NCBI GenBank assembly: GCA_032250905.1
Contig: JAVVEQ010000004.1
Span: 1-64,000 of the forward strand
DNA from: Desulfotignum sp032250905
GTDB taxonomy: Bacteria; Desulfobacterota; Desulfobacteria; Desulfobacterales; Desulfobacteraceae
DNA: 64,000 nucleotides
Reading direction: 5' to 3'
Shown here: positions 1 through 9,749 of the stretch, in pieces
Layout: every line of letters begins with the position of its first letter
Position numbering within the stretch: the first letter of the stretch is position 1
Notes under the pieces: generated by a model
Databases searched by the model: none
What the model was told of the DNA's origin: nothing
The model's input: only the letters and a program-made list of their open reading frames with translations
Position numbers and translations under genes: made by a program

Positions 1-1
1 C

Positions 2-1876
2 CGTGACCGCACCAAACGACCACTGATGGGAAAAATTGCCTGCCGGTACAGCGATGTTGTCATTGTCACTTCAGACAACCCCAGGTCCGAAAATCCGGAC
101 ATCATCATTGAAGATATTCTGGCAGGCATCCGGGAAACCGGAACATCAGTGATGCCGTGGCCGGATATATCTGACACGATCGGAAGCCTGACATATGCGG
201 ACTTTACCGGAGTGATCCGCCATAAAGACCGGAGCCTTGCCCTGCACGCTGCAGTAACCATTTCCCGCCCCGGGGATATTGTTCTGGCTGCCGGGAAAGG
301 CCATGAAACCTACCAGATCACTCAGGAAGGATCCCGTCATTTTGATGACAGGGAACATCTGACAGCCGCCTGCACCCTCATGGCTCAACAGTTTTCTCCC
401 ATGATCTGGACCCGGAACGATCTGGCCGGAGCCCTGAACGCTTCCCCGGCCGTGAAGACCCTGGCTGACGATACCGCATTCCAGGGCATCAGCACCGATT
501 CCAGGACCATTCAATCCGATGAGGTGTTCCTGGCCTTGACCGGCGATACGTTTGACGGTCACCGGTTTGTTCCGGATCTGGCAGCCCGGGGGATACGGGG
601 GTTTGTGGTCAAACCCGGCACCCGGACCACTGTGGGACAGAAAGGCGATTCCTCTGATCCGGCATCAGGCCGGTTGGTGTTTGAAGTGCCGGATACCCTG
701 AAGGCGCTGGGTAAGTTAGGTCATCATCAACGGATACGATCCGGGGTCAAAGTGGCGGCCATTACCGGATCAAATGGAAAGACCTCCACACGGCACATGG
801 CCCGGGCCATCTTTCAGACCTCATTTGACACACTGGCCACTCAAAAAAACTTCAACAACGAAATCGGGGTCCCCAAAACCCTGCTCGCCTTATCAGATGC
901 CCATCAATGGGCCGTAGTGGAAATGGGCATGAACCACCCCGGTGAAATGAGCCGGTTGTCCCGGATCGCCGCTCCGGACATCTGTATTGTCACCAACACC
1001 ACCGGGGCTCACCTGGAAGGATTGAAAACGGCGGATAATGTGGCCCGGGAAAAAGCACAGATCTTTGATCATGCGGCTTCAGGCAGCGTAGCCGTGATTT
1101 TCAAAGATGATCCCAGAGCCCATATCCTGAAAGACCGGGCCGAAAACAGTCCGGGAATCCGGCAGATCGTGACCTTTGGATACGATGACACCGCCGATGT
1201 CTATGCCACTGATGTTCAGCCGGCAGGGGGTATGATCCATTTCCTTGGGCATATTTTCGGGAAAACCGCCCGGTTTCACCTGCATTCACCGGCCCGGTTC
1301 ATGGTGCTCAATGCCCTGGCCGCGCTGGCGGCAGCCTCGGTTGCCGGTATACGCATACCCGATATGCAGGCCGGCCTGGCAGCATTTCTCCCGGTTTCCG
1401 GACGGATGCATATCCAGACGCTGCCCGGCGGTGTTTATTTGATCGATGATACATATAACGCCAATCCCGCTTCAGTGACACAGGCATTGAAAACCCTGGC
1501 CGAGCTGGCTGATGAACCGGAACGTCCCGGCAGAGGCCGGACCCTGGCAATTCTGGGGGACATGCTGGAACTGGGTTCTGACAGTGAACAGTGCCACCGG
1601 GATGTCGGCCGGGCCGCCGCAGAACTGGGCATCTCCCGGCTGTATCTGTTCGGGCCGATCAGCCGCCACACCCGGACCGGCGCCCTGACCGGCGGCATGT
1701 CTGAAGAGGCAGTTTTTCACGGCACCAAACAGGAAATTTCGGACCGGGTTCTGACATATGTCCGCCCGGGTGACTGGGTTCTGGTAAAAGGATCCCGAAG
1801 CATGGCCATGGAAACCCTCATTGACCCGTGGAAGATAACAATGAACGATTTTTTTCAAAAACAGGGAAAGGATTGA
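2..1876 (+). CDS. murE-murF: MurE-MurF fusion ligase (5' end outside window)
   Basis: Two cytoplasmic Mur ligases in one chain: MurE adds the diamino acid to UDP-MurNAc-dipeptide and MurF adds D-Ala-D-Ala. The frame is open from base 2 and begins with RDRTKRPLMG, which matches the internal MurE motif, so most of MurE lies upstream. Counting from the ATG at 26, the MurE C-terminal domain covers about residues 1-118, with DNPR at 17-20 (the motif usual for meso-diaminopimelate enzymes) and GKGHETYQ near 91. A complete MurF follows, with the ATP loop ITGSNGKTS starting at residue 246. There is no stop or start between the halves. mraY begins 3 bases after the stop. MurE-MurF fusions are known in some bacteria; the identity of both halves is secure. 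Confidence 0.93.
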   Translation, partial: RDRTKRPLMGKIACRYSDVVIVTSDNPRSENPDIIIEDILAGIRETGTSVMPWPDISDTIGSLTYADFTGVIRHKDRSLALHAAVTISRPGDIVLAAGKGHETYQITQEGSRHFDDREHLTAACTLMAQQFSPMIWTRNDLAGALNASPAVKTLADDTAFQGISTDSRTIQSDEVFLALTGDTFDGHRFVPDLAARGIRGFVVKPGTRTTVGQKGDSSDPASGRLVFEVPDTLKALGKLGHHQRIRSGVKVAAITGSNGKTSTRHMARAIFQTSFDTLATQKNFNNEIGVPKTLLALSDAHQWAVVEMGMNHPGEMSRLSRIAAPDICIVTNTTGAHLEGLKTADNVAREKAQIFDHAASGSVAVIFKDDPRAHILKDRAENSPGIRQIVTFGYDDTADVYATDVQPAGGMIHFLGHIFGKTARFHLHSPARFMVLNALAALAAASVAGIRIPDMQAGLAAFLPVSGRMHIQTLPGGVYLIDDTYNANPASVTQALKTLAELADEPERPGRGRTLAILGDMLELGSDSEQCHRDVGRAAAELGISRLYLFGPISRHTRTGALTGGMSEEAVFHGTKQEISDRVLTYVRPGDWVLVKGSRSMAMETLIDPWKITMNDFFQKQGKD

Positions 1877-1879
1877 TTC

Positions 1880-2959
1880 ATGTTTTACGAGTTTCTGTTT
1901 CCGCTGCATGACCAGTTATCCTTTCTCAATATTTTTCGATATATCACCTTTCGGACGATCTACGGGGGATTGACCGCATTTTTGATCTGTTTCCTTCTGG
2001 GACCCCAGGTGATCCGCAAGCTGGCTGCCATGCAGATCGGCCAGGTGATTCAGACGGACGGGCCCCAGACCCATCTGGGCAAGCAGGGCACACCCACCAT
2101 GGGAGGCATACTGATTCTGTTTTCCGTGTTCACGGCCACGATTTTATGGGGCAATCTGACCAATCACTATATCTTCATTTTACTGCTCACACTTCTGCTC
2201 TTCGGTGCAATCGGATTCGTGGATGATTTTCTCATGCAGATCAAAAAACGGAACATGGGATTCACGGCCAAAGGAAAGTTTATCATCCAGATCGCCTGTG
2301 GACTGATGATCAGCTTGCTGATTTTTCTGAGCCCGGATTTCACGACCACCCTGACGGTCCCTTTTTTCAAGAACTTTTCTCCGGATCTGGGCATCTGGTA
2401 TATTCCGTTCGCCTGCGTGGTCATCGTAGGGGCTTCCAACGCCGTGAACCTGACCGACGGACTGGATGGACTGGCCATCGGCCCGGTGATCGTGGCATCG
2501 GTCACCTATATGTTGTTTGCATACGTGGCCGGGCATATTCAAATTGCCGAATACCTGCATGTCCGCCATATCACTTCCGCCGGTGAAATTTCAGTGCTCT
2601 GCGGAATCCTGGCAGGCGCAGGCATGGGATTTCTGTGGTTTAACGCTCACCCGGCACAGATTTTTATGGGGGATTCCGGTTCCCTGCCACTGGGCGCAAT
2701 CCTGGGAACCATTGCCGTGGTGGTAAAACAGGAAATCCTTCTGCTCATTGTGGGAGGACTGTTTGTCATTGAAGCCCTGTCCGTGATCATCCAGGTGGGA
2801 TACTTCAAGCTGAGCAAAGGAAAGCGAATTTTCAGGATGGCCCCGCTGCACCACCATTTTGAACTCAAAGGGTGGCATGAATCCAAAGTGATCGTCCGGT
2901 TCTGGATCATTGCCATCACCCTGGCCATTTTATCTTTAGGCACATTGAAAATAAGGTGA
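1880..2959 (+). CDS. mraY: Phospho-MurNAc-pentapeptide transferase MraY
   Basis: Integral membrane enzyme that transfers phospho-MurNAc-pentapeptide from UDP to undecaprenyl phosphate, making lipid I. The 359-residue length is normal. Family motifs are present in order: VDDFLMQ with the paired aspartates, NLTDGLDGLA, MGDSGSLPLG, and HHHFELKGW near the C-terminus. Hydrophobic segments are spread along the whole protein, as expected for a ten-helix transferase. The ATG at 1880 is preceded by GGAAAGGA. It lies between murF and murD in the usual dcw order, with a gap of only 3 bases to the previous gene, so it is very probably co-transcribed. Confidence 0.97.
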   Translation: MFYEFLFPLHDQLSFLNIFRYITFRTIYGGLTAFLICFLLGPQVIRKLAAMQIGQVIQTDGPQTHLGKQGTPTMGGILILFSVFTATILWGNLTNHYIFILLLTLLLFGAIGFVDDFLMQIKKRNMGFTAKGKFIIQIACGLMISLLIFLSPDFTTTLTVPFFKNFSPDLGIWYIPFACVVIVGASNAVNLTDGLDGLAIGPVIVASVTYMLFAYVAGHIQIAEYLHVRHITSAGEISVLCGILAGAGMGFLWFNAHPAQIFMGDSGSLPLGAILGTIAVVVKQEILLLIVGGLFVIEALSVIIQVGYFKLSKGKRIFRMAPLHHHFELKGWHESKVIVRFWIIAITLAILSLGTLKIR

Positions 2960-2966
2960 CAGAGCC

Positions 2967-4343
2967 ATGCACTTGCCCCGGACATCTTACATACTGATTT
3001 TCGGCCTGGGCCGATCCGGATTTTCCATGGCCCGGTTTATGGCTGCCAAAGGATACACGGTCAAAGCCACGGACAAAGATCCCGCCAAAAAAACGCTTGC
3101 GCCGGAGCTGCACGGTCTGGGCATTGACACCCAGATAGGATTTCACGACGCAGATACCTTTGTACAGGCCGGAGCCATTGTGGTGAGTCCCGGGATACCC
3201 CTGAACCACCCGGACCTTCAGCAGGCACATGCCGCCGGAGTCCCCCTGTTCGGGGACCTGGATATCTTCAATATGTATAACAAGACCCCGATGGTGGCCA
3301 TCACCGGCACCAACGGCAAAACCACGGTCACAACCCTGGTCCGGGACATGCTTGAGGCCTCCGGCACATCCACTTTCATGGGAGGCAACATCGGCACTCC
3401 CCTGGTGGAATATCTCCTGTCCGGAGCACCGGCCCGAATGGTAGTGGCGGAAATCTCCAGTTTCCAGCTGGACCTGGCCCGGGATTTCACTCCTGACATC
3501 GCCGTGCTGCTGAACATCTCGCCGGATCACCTGGACCGGTACAAAGGAATGGATGAATACTGCCGGTCCAAATGGTCCATTTTCAAACATCAGACATCCG
3601 CGCATACGGCCATTGTCAATGCAGATATGACAGACATCTGCCCGGCCCGGCCCAAGCCGGCATCCCGGATACTCGAATTTTCTTCAACCCCGGAAACCCT
3701 GATACACCAGGGAGCCAAAGTGGAAAACCAGACCATTTTCCTGAATCTGCCGGAAACCGGCGTCTCACATCCCGCTCAGATCGACTGTGAAAACCGGGTC
3801 AAGGTGGCCGGAATCCACAACTTAGAAAACATTGCAGCCGCAGCCCTGGCAACCTTGTGTGCCGGCGGAACTGTTCCCGGTATTCTGGCAGCGGTCCAGG
3901 CATTTAATGGATTGCCCCACCGGTTGACGTTTGTCTCGGAAATAAAGGGTATTCAATTTTACAATGACTCCAAAGCCACCAATACGGATGCGGTGATCCG
4001 TGCATTGAACTGTTTCACACAACCGGTGGTCCTGATTCTGGGGGGCCGGGAAAAAGACACGGATTTTATGCTGCTGAAACCGGCCCTCAAAGCAGTCAGG
4101 CAAATCATTGCCATGGGAGAGGCTGCGGAGCACATCCATGAAATGTTTTCAAGGGACTTTCCGGTGAAACGGGTTCCAGACATGAAAGCCGCTGTTACCA
4201 TGGCCCATGCTGCAGCAAAGCCCGGGGATGTGGTGCTGCTGTCTCCTGCCTGCGCCAGTTTTGACATGTTTGAGAATTATGCGGCCCGGGGAGATGCATT
4301 TACCCGTCATGTGCGGGAACTGGAGATGAGAAGCCATGGATAA
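2967..4343 (+). CDS. murD: UDP-N-acetylmuramoylalanine--D-glutamate ligase MurD
   Basis: Cytoplasmic ATP-dependent ligase that adds D-glutamate to UDP-MurNAc-L-Ala. It has 458 residues, a normal MurD length. The N-terminal nucleotide-binding fold starts LIFGLGRSGFSMA, the ATP loop is ITGTNGKTTV, and the central ligase motif SPDHLDRY is present. The C-terminal part ends with the typical LLSPACASFDMFENYAARG stretch. AGGTGACAG before the ATG serves as ribosome site. The last bases overlap the start of ftsW by 8 nt, which points to translational coupling within the dcw operon. Confidence 0.97.
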   Translation: MHLPRTSYILIFGLGRSGFSMARFMAAKGYTVKATDKDPAKKTLAPELHGLGIDTQIGFHDADTFVQAGAIVVSPGIPLNHPDLQQAHAAGVPLFGDLDIFNMYNKTPMVAITGTNGKTTVTTLVRDMLEASGTSTFMGGNIGTPLVEYLLSGAPARMVVAEISSFQLDLARDFTPDIAVLLNISPDHLDRYKGMDEYCRSKWSIFKHQTSAHTAIVNADMTDICPARPKPASRILEFSSTPETLIHQGAKVENQTIFLNLPETGVSHPAQIDCENRVKVAGIHNLENIAAAALATLCAGGTVPGILAAVQAFNGLPHRLTFVSEIKGIQFYNDSKATNTDAVIRALNCFTQPVVLILGGREKDTDFMLLKPALKAVRQIIAMGEAAEHIHEMFSRDFPVKRVPDMKAAVTMAHAAAKPGDVVLLSPACASFDMFENYAARGDAFTRHVRELEMRSHG

Positions 4344-5472
4344 TACCCGGTCTGTGCATCCGATTTTCAAAGAGAGGCTGCTGCTCTTTCCGGCATTGAT
4401 ATTGTGCGGCACAGGTATTGTCATGGTCTACTCCGCATCCTCGGCCATTTCCATGCAGAATCACGACACGCTGTTTTATTACCTGCAGCGCCAGATCATA
4501 TTTTTTGGCATCAGCCTGGGCGTGTTGTTCCTGGCCGCCTCGTTTCCCCACCGGTTTTACAACAAACTGGCGTATCTCATTCTCCTCACCGCCCTCATCT
4601 GTTTGACCGCCGTTCTCATCCCGGGCCTGGGTATCGAAGCCAATGGGGCCCACCGGTGGCTGGATCTGGGCATGTTTCGGTTCCAGCCCGCAGAATTTGC
4701 CAAACTGGCACTGATTCTGTTCCTGGGATACAGTCTGGCCAAAAAACAGCCCATGATCACCGATTTTTCAGTGGGTTTCATGCCCCACCTTCTGATTTTT
4801 TCCCTGTTTGCCCTGCTGATCATTTTTCAACCTGATTTCGGCACCATCGTGGTGCTGGGTCTGATCTGCTGGGGCATGATGTTTGTGGCCGGAGTCAGAA
4901 TCTGGCATCTTCTGAGCCCGCTGCCCCTGATCATTCCAGTGGTTTATTTCCTGGTTTTCAAGGTGGAATACCGGCTCACCCGGATCCTGACCTTTATGAA
5001 TCCCTGGGAAGATCCATACAATGCCGGATATCAGATTACCCATTCCCTGAAAGCCTTTGGTTCCGGCGGGCTGTTCGGGCAGGGGATCGGCCTGGGAATG
5101 CAGAAAATGAATTACCTGCCTGAACCCCACACCGATTTTATTTTTTCCATTATCGGCGAGGAACTGGGGTTGATCGGGGTGCTGACCATCCTCACCCTGT
5201 ATGGCATCATTCTGGTCCGCGGTTTTTATATTGCCAGAAACGCCGACACCGTATTCGGAGCCATCACCGCAGCCGGCCTCACCCTGTACCTGGGAATTCA
5301 GATCATCATCAACACCGGCGTGTCGTTGAGTGTATTTCCCACCAAAGGGCTGACCCTGCCTCTTATCAGTTACGGTGGTACTTCGCTGGTCATCAACATG
5401 GCAGTGATGGGCATTTTAATGAACATCGGGGCGACCCGTTCCCTTTCGTCCAAAAAGGAGACCCCATCATGA
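4336..5472 (+). CDS. ftsW: FtsW, SEDS-family peptidoglycan polymerase
   Basis: Membrane glycosyltransferase of the SEDS family that polymerises septal peptidoglycan from lipid II together with a class B PBP. It has 378 residues with about ten hydrophobic segments. SEDS hallmarks include the AEFAKLALI segment after the first four helices, the DFGT motif, the PEPHTDFIFSIIGEE loop, and the C-terminal GLTLPLISYGGTS motif. It sits between murD and murG, which favours FtsW over its paralogue RodA. The start overlaps the end of murD, and its stop overlaps the murG start as ATGA, so the three genes are probably translated together. Confidence 0.95.
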   Translation: MDNTRSVHPIFKERLLLFPALILCGTGIVMVYSASSAISMQNHDTLFYYLQRQIIFFGISLGVLFLAASFPHRFYNKLAYLILLTALICLTAVLIPGLGIEANGAHRWLDLGMFRFQPAEFAKLALILFLGYSLAKKQPMITDFSVGFMPHLLIFSLFALLIIFQPDFGTIVVLGLICWGMMFVAGVRIWHLLSPLPLIIPVVYFLVFKVEYRLTRILTFMNPWEDPYNAGYQITHSLKAFGSGGLFGQGIGLGMQKMNYLPEPHTDFIFSIIGEELGLIGVLTILTLYGIILVRGFYIARNADTVFGAITAAGLTLYLGIQIIINTGVSLSVFPTKGLTLPLISYGGTSLVINMAVMGILMNIGATRSLSSKKETPS

Positions 5473-6569
5473 CGGACCGCTTCCATGTCATCATTGCCGG
5501 TGGAAAAACAGGGGGGCATCTGTTTCCCGGCATTGCCGTGGCCCAGGCCCTGCAGCGCAGGCACCCGGCGGTGCGGCTTCTGTTTGTCGGCACGGATACC
5601 CCGTTTGAGATCCAGACATTAAAAACTTACGGATTGGATCATACCCCGATTTTTTCCCGGCCCCTCAAAGGCCGGTCTTTGTTTCGGAAACTGACTGGAA
5701 CCGCTGCCATACTGGTGTCTCTGATTCAGTCTCTCTGGATTGTATGGCGGTTCAAGCCGGATTTTGTTCTCGGTGTGGGGGGATATTCCTCCTTTGCCGT
5801 GGTTCTGGCTGCCTGGATACTCAGGATCCCCACTGCCATTCAGGAACAGAATGCATTTCCCGGCATCACCAACCGCATGCTGGCACGATTCTGTACTGTG
5901 ATTTTCACCGCCTTCGAGGATACCCGGGGGTTTGAGCAAAACCCCAAAACCCGGTTGACCGGAAACCCGGTCCGGGAACAGGGACCTGAGATTCAAACCG
6001 ATGCATCCCGGATTGAAGACATCGATTCAACTGATTTCGTTCTTCTGGTCACCGGCGGGAGCCAGGGGGCCTCCAGCATCAACCGGGCCGTGGTGGACAT
6101 GGCCGCCCGCATGACAGACATGCCGGATCTCTTCATCATTTTTCAAACCGGAACCGGTCATGATGCGGCTGTCTCAGCGCAATTAGAGTCACTGGGCATC
6201 CGGGCAAGGGTTCAGCCCTTTTTTCCGGATATGCCCAGACTGATGGAACAAGCGGACCTGATGATCTGCCGTGCCGGGGCCGGCACTCTGTCTGAAATGG
6301 CGGTCAAGGGGGTGCCGGCCATTCTGGTTCCCTATCCTTTTGCAGCCGATGATCACCAGACACACAATGCACAATCCCTGGTTGACCAGGGCGCGGCTCA
6401 GATCGTGGCAGACCGTGAATTATCCGGGGACCTGCTTTACCAGCGGGTGGTGGATCTGAAATCCAACCCGGAAAAACGCTGCCAGATGGCCGAATCCATG
6501 GCAAAACTGGCCAGACCCGATGCCGCAGACCGGATTGCGGCGTATATCTTAGAGACAAAGGAGTCATGA
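5469..6569 (+). CDS. murG: MurG, UDP-GlcNAc:lipid I GlcNAc transferase
   Basis: Peripheral membrane glycosyltransferase (GT28) that converts lipid I to lipid II on the inner face of the cytoplasmic membrane. It has 366 residues. The N-terminal glycine-rich loop GGKTGGHLFPGIAVA, the second loop VGGYSSF, and the C-terminal donor-binding region (VTGGSQGA and CRAGAGTLSEM) are all present. The ATG overlaps the ftsW stop by 4 bases. The order ftsW-murG-murC is the standard dcw arrangement, and nothing unusual was seen in the protein. Confidence 0.97.
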   Translation: MTDRFHVIIAGGKTGGHLFPGIAVAQALQRRHPAVRLLFVGTDTPFEIQTLKTYGLDHTPIFSRPLKGRSLFRKLTGTAAILVSLIQSLWIVWRFKPDFVLGVGGYSSFAVVLAAWILRIPTAIQEQNAFPGITNRMLARFCTVIFTAFEDTRGFEQNPKTRLTGNPVREQGPEIQTDASRIEDIDSTDFVLLVTGGSQGASSINRAVVDMAARMTDMPDLFIIFQTGTGHDAAVSAQLESLGIRARVQPFFPDMPRLMEQADLMICRAGAGTLSEMAVKGVPAILVPYPFAADDHQTHNAQSLVDQGAAQIVADRELSGDLLYQRVVDLKSNPEKRCQMAESMAKLARPDAADRIAAYILETKES

Positions 6570-6572
6570 CCT

Positions 6573-7940
6573 GTGTACCAGACTGATTATCACATCCATT
6601 TTGTGGGGATCGGCGGCATCGGCATGAGCGGTATTGCCGAGTTGCTCATCAACCTGGGATATACCGTAACCGGGTCTGATCTGAAACTGTCTTCCATCAC
6701 CCGGCGGCTTGCGGACAAAGGCGCCGCCATATTCAAGGGACACAGCAAAAAACAGGTGACCGGGGCCGACGTCATTGTAACCTCTTCCGCCATATCCGAT
6801 GAAAACCCGGAAGTGGTTCAGGCAAAGGCATTGGGAATTCCCATCATCCCCAGAGCAGCCATGCTGGCGGAACTGATGCGCATCAAATATGCCATTGCCG
6901 TATCCGGTGCCCACGGTAAAACCTCCACCACCGCCATGATCGCCCAGATTCTCAATACCGGCGGCCTGGATCCCACGGTGATTATCGGGGGCCTGCTCAT
7001 GGGGCTGGACACCAATGCCCTTCACGGGCAGGGCGAATTCATTGTGGCGGAAGCCGATGAAAGTGACGGCTCGTTTCTCCAGTATTCACCGGCCATCGCC
7101 ACGGTGACCAACATTGACCTGGAACATCTGGATTTTTATAAAGACATTGAAGACATTAAAGACAAATTCGTCCGGTTCATCAATTCCGTCCCCTTTTACG
7201 GAGTAGCCATTCTCTGCCTGGACAATGAACATATTCAAAACATTCTGCCCCGGATCACGGTCCGGCATACCACCTTTGGCCTGTCCGCCCAGGCAGATCT
7301 CCAGGCCAGGAAGATCCGATTTGAAAAAGGACAAAGCCGGTTCACGGTCACCCGGGAAAACCGGGATCTGGGAGACATCGTTCTCAACCTGGCCGGCCAG
7401 CACAATATCCTGAATGCTTTGGCCGGAATCGCCACCGGCCTGGAACTCAAAATTCCCTTTGAGGTGATCAAACAGGCGCTGGAAGAAATCAAAGGGGTCC
7501 GGCGCCGCCTGGAAGTCAAGGGAGAGAAAAAACAGATTCTGGTCATGGATGATTACGGGCACCATCCCACAGAGATTACGGCCACATTGAATGCCGTGCG
7601 GGAAAGTTATTCCGACCGGCGGCTGGTGGTCATTTTCCAGCCCCACCGGTACACCCGGACCCGGGCATTGTTCAATGAATTTACCCGAGCCTTTTACCAG
7701 TCGGATGTCCTGGTTCTGGTTCCCATATACGCGGCCAGTGAAGCCCCGATTCCCCAGGTGGATTCCAGTATGCTGTGCACAGGGATCCAGGAACACGGCC
7801 ACAAAGATGTGTCTTTTGCCCCGGATTTCACCCAGGCGTTGTCCATGGTTACCCATAAACTCAAACCCAATGACCTGGTGCTCACTCTGGGAGCCGGGGA
7901 CATCCATACGCTGGGTGAAAAATTACTGGAGATTTTATAA
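6573..7940 (+). CDS. murC: UDP-N-acetylmuramate--L-alanine ligase MurC
   Basis: Cytoplasmic ligase that adds L-alanine to UDP-MurNAc, the first amino acid of the stem peptide. It has 455 residues, a normal length. It shows HFVGIGGIGMSGIAELL at the N-terminus, the ATP loop SGAHGKTSTTAMIA, EADESDGSF, and the C-terminal DDYGHHPTEI and FQPHRYTRT motifs. The start is a GTG at 6573, placed about 10 bases after AAGGAG; no in-frame ATG fits the conserved N-terminus. It follows murG after 3 bases. Confidence 0.97.
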   Translation: MYQTDYHIHFVGIGGIGMSGIAELLINLGYTVTGSDLKLSSITRRLADKGAAIFKGHSKKQVTGADVIVTSSAISDENPEVVQAKALGIPIIPRAAMLAELMRIKYAIAVSGAHGKTSTTAMIAQILNTGGLDPTVIIGGLLMGLDTNALHGQGEFIVAEADESDGSFLQYSPAIATVTNIDLEHLDFYKDIEDIKDKFVRFINSVPFYGVAILCLDNEHIQNILPRITVRHTTFGLSAQADLQARKIRFEKGQSRFTVTRENRDLGDIVLNLAGQHNILNALAGIATGLELKIPFEVIKQALEEIKGVRRRLEVKGEKKQILVMDDYGHHPTEITATLNAVRESYSDRRLVVIFQPHRYTRTRALFNEFTRAFYQSDVLVLVPIYAASEAPIPQVDSSMLCTGIQEHGHKDVSFAPDFTQALSMVTHKLKPNDLVLTLGAGDIHTLGEKLLEIL

Positions 7941-7946
7941 ATCAAC

Positions 7947-8879
7947 ATGACCCCCCACCCCTGCATATCTGACCTGCAAAAGACCTTTGGTCTGAAAACA
8001 GACGTTTCCATGGCCGGCCATACCCGGCTGAACGTCGGTGGACCGGCAGATCTTCTGGCACAACCCAGGACCCGGCAGGAGCTGATAACCCTGCTTGAGG
8101 CCGCCCGCAATGCCTGTGTGCCGGTGACGATCGTGGGCGGCGGCTGCAACCTGCTCGTATCAGATCAGGGTATCCGGGGGCTGGTGGTGGTGACCACACA
8201 GCTGAAATCCGGTATTCAAACACAGACACATTCCAGCAAAAAGATCCATCTGTCCATGGAAGCCGGCGAACGGCTCTCCACTGTCTGCAATTATGCGGTA
8301 CGCCAGGGGCTGACCGGCCTGGAATTCTGTGCCGGAATTCCAGGAACCGTGGGCGGGGCAGTGATCATGAATGCAGGCACCGCAGATCAGGGAATTGGCC
8401 GACGGGTTTACAGCCTGGATCTTCTGAACCTGGACACCCTGACTGTCCACACCCTGAAAAAAGAAGATCTGGTCTTTTCTTACCGCCGCCTGACTCTTTC
8501 AAACCATATGATCCTGGGAATCACCCTGGCCCTTGCATCTGGGGATCCGGTTCAAATCAGACAGACATTCGATGCGATCCTCGCCCGAAAACAGAAAACA
8601 CAGCCCATGGATCTGCCCAGTGCCGGCTGCTTTTTCAAGAACCCGGACCCGGACCGGCCGGCCGGCAAGCTGATCGAAGACGCGGGGCTCAAGGGTCAAA
8701 CCATTCGCGGTGCACAGGTTTCCCCCATCCATGCCAACTATATTGTCAATCTCGGCCATGCCACCTGCCAGGATATTCTGGCCTTGAAGCAGCACATTCA
8801 AGAACAGGTATGGAACCGATTCAGGATCGTTCTTGAAACCGAAGTCATATCAACAGGAGATGGAATGAAAAATGAATGA
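7947..8879 (+). CDS. murB: UDP-N-acetylenolpyruvoylglucosamine reductase MurB
   Basis: FAD- and NADPH-dependent cytoplasmic reductase that makes UDP-MurNAc. The protein has 310 residues. The FAD-binding part shows NVGGPADLL and VGGGCNLLVSD; then GLEFCAGIPGTVGGAVIMNAG and the catalytic-region sequence SAGCFFKNP follow. The C-terminal EVISTGDG stretch overlaps the start of ftsQ by 8 nt. There is no ddl gene between murB and ftsQ, unlike the E. coli cluster. No strong ribosome site is visible before the ATG, so coupling to murC translation is plausible. Confidence 0.95.
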   Translation: MTPHPCISDLQKTFGLKTDVSMAGHTRLNVGGPADLLAQPRTRQELITLLEAARNACVPVTIVGGGCNLLVSDQGIRGLVVVTTQLKSGIQTQTHSSKKIHLSMEAGERLSTVCNYAVRQGLTGLEFCAGIPGTVGGAVIMNAGTADQGIGRRVYSLDLLNLDTLTVHTLKKEDLVFSYRRLTLSNHMILGITLALASGDPVQIRQTFDAILARKQKTQPMDLPSAGCFFKNPDPDRPAGKLIEDAGLKGQTIRGAQVSPIHANYIVNLGHATCQDILALKQHIQEQVWNRFRIVLETEVISTGDGMKNE

Positions 8880-9747
8880 GAAAAATTTGCCCAACCGGTA
8901 TAAAGAGCCGGCCGAAAAAACAGTGCCCCCGGAAACTGCCGGGGAAACCTCATTTTATTCCAGTTTACTGAAATCCATTTTGCTCATATGTGTTTTCAGC
9001 CTGTCCGCGTTGTTTGTCCATGATGTGGTCGTGCAGAGTCCGTTTTTTACCGTTCGCCAGGTCAACATTCAGGGAGAACATCGGGTGAAAAAGGAAGAGA
9101 TCCTGATTCTGGCCGAACTTTCCCGGCCGGTCAATTTTTTCCAGGCCAATCTGCCGACCATGGAAAAGCGCATTGCTTCGCATCCCTGGATTTCTTCCGC
9201 CACAGTTCGCCGGTCCCTGTTCTCCACACTGACGATTACAGTCGAGGAACAGCATCCACTGGCCATTGTCCGGATTGAAAATTTTCCTGATATGATCATC
9301 AACCAGCAGGGGGTGCCGTTCAAAGCCTATGAACCGGAAATGGATCAGGATATCACCCTGCCTGTAATCACCGGCCTGGATCTGACCAGCAGTGACCAAT
9401 TCTATCACTTTGAGGGACCTTTATTCAACGCGGTGCTGGATCTTCTTCAGAGCCGGTACCAGAAGAACATCATTTCCATTCACGGGGATGACCTCATCGG
9501 CATCACCGTCCAGGCAACCGGTCTTTTCAACCCGTCTCTTCTGGTGGAATCCCGGACATTGCCCATCTGCCTGGGATTTGACGACTATGAACGCAAATTT
9601 GTCAAGGCCCTGCAGATCAGCCAGTACATTCTTGCCAATATTCCCGGGAAAACCATCTGCGCCATGGATCTGTTTGAAATGGATACGGTCTTTGTAAAAA
9701 CGGCACAGAGGGATTCCCTGCACGCCACTATCGAAAAGGGGGTCTGA
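8872..9747 (+). CDS. ftsQ: Cell division protein FtsQ (POTRA domain)
   Basis: Bitopic division protein that links FtsA/FtsZ-side assembly to the periplasmic FtsB/FtsL partners. It has 291 residues: a charged cytoplasmic tail of about 32 residues, one hydrophobic segment at about 35-55 (ILLICVFSLSALFV), then a POTRA domain beginning FTVRQVNIQGEHRVKKEEI. The FtsQ beta domain follows, with the HPWISSATVRRSL and VEEQHPLAIV motifs typical of the family. It overlaps murB by 8 nt and precedes ftsA by 2 nt. Position and POTRA topology make the assignment firm although FtsQ sequences diverge quickly. Confidence 0.92.
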   Translation: MNEKNLPNRYKEPAEKTVPPETAGETSFYSSLLKSILLICVFSLSALFVHDVVVQSPFFTVRQVNIQGEHRVKKEEILILAELSRPVNFFQANLPTMEKRIASHPWISSATVRRSLFSTLTITVEEQHPLAIVRIENFPDMIINQQGVPFKAYEPEMDQDITLPVITGLDLTSSDQFYHFEGPLFNAVLDLLQSRYQKNIISIHGDDLIGITVQATGLFNPSLLVESRTLPICLGFDDYERKFVKALQISQYILANIPGKTICAMDLFEMDTVFVKTAQRDSLHATIEKGV

Positions 9748-9749
9748 TT

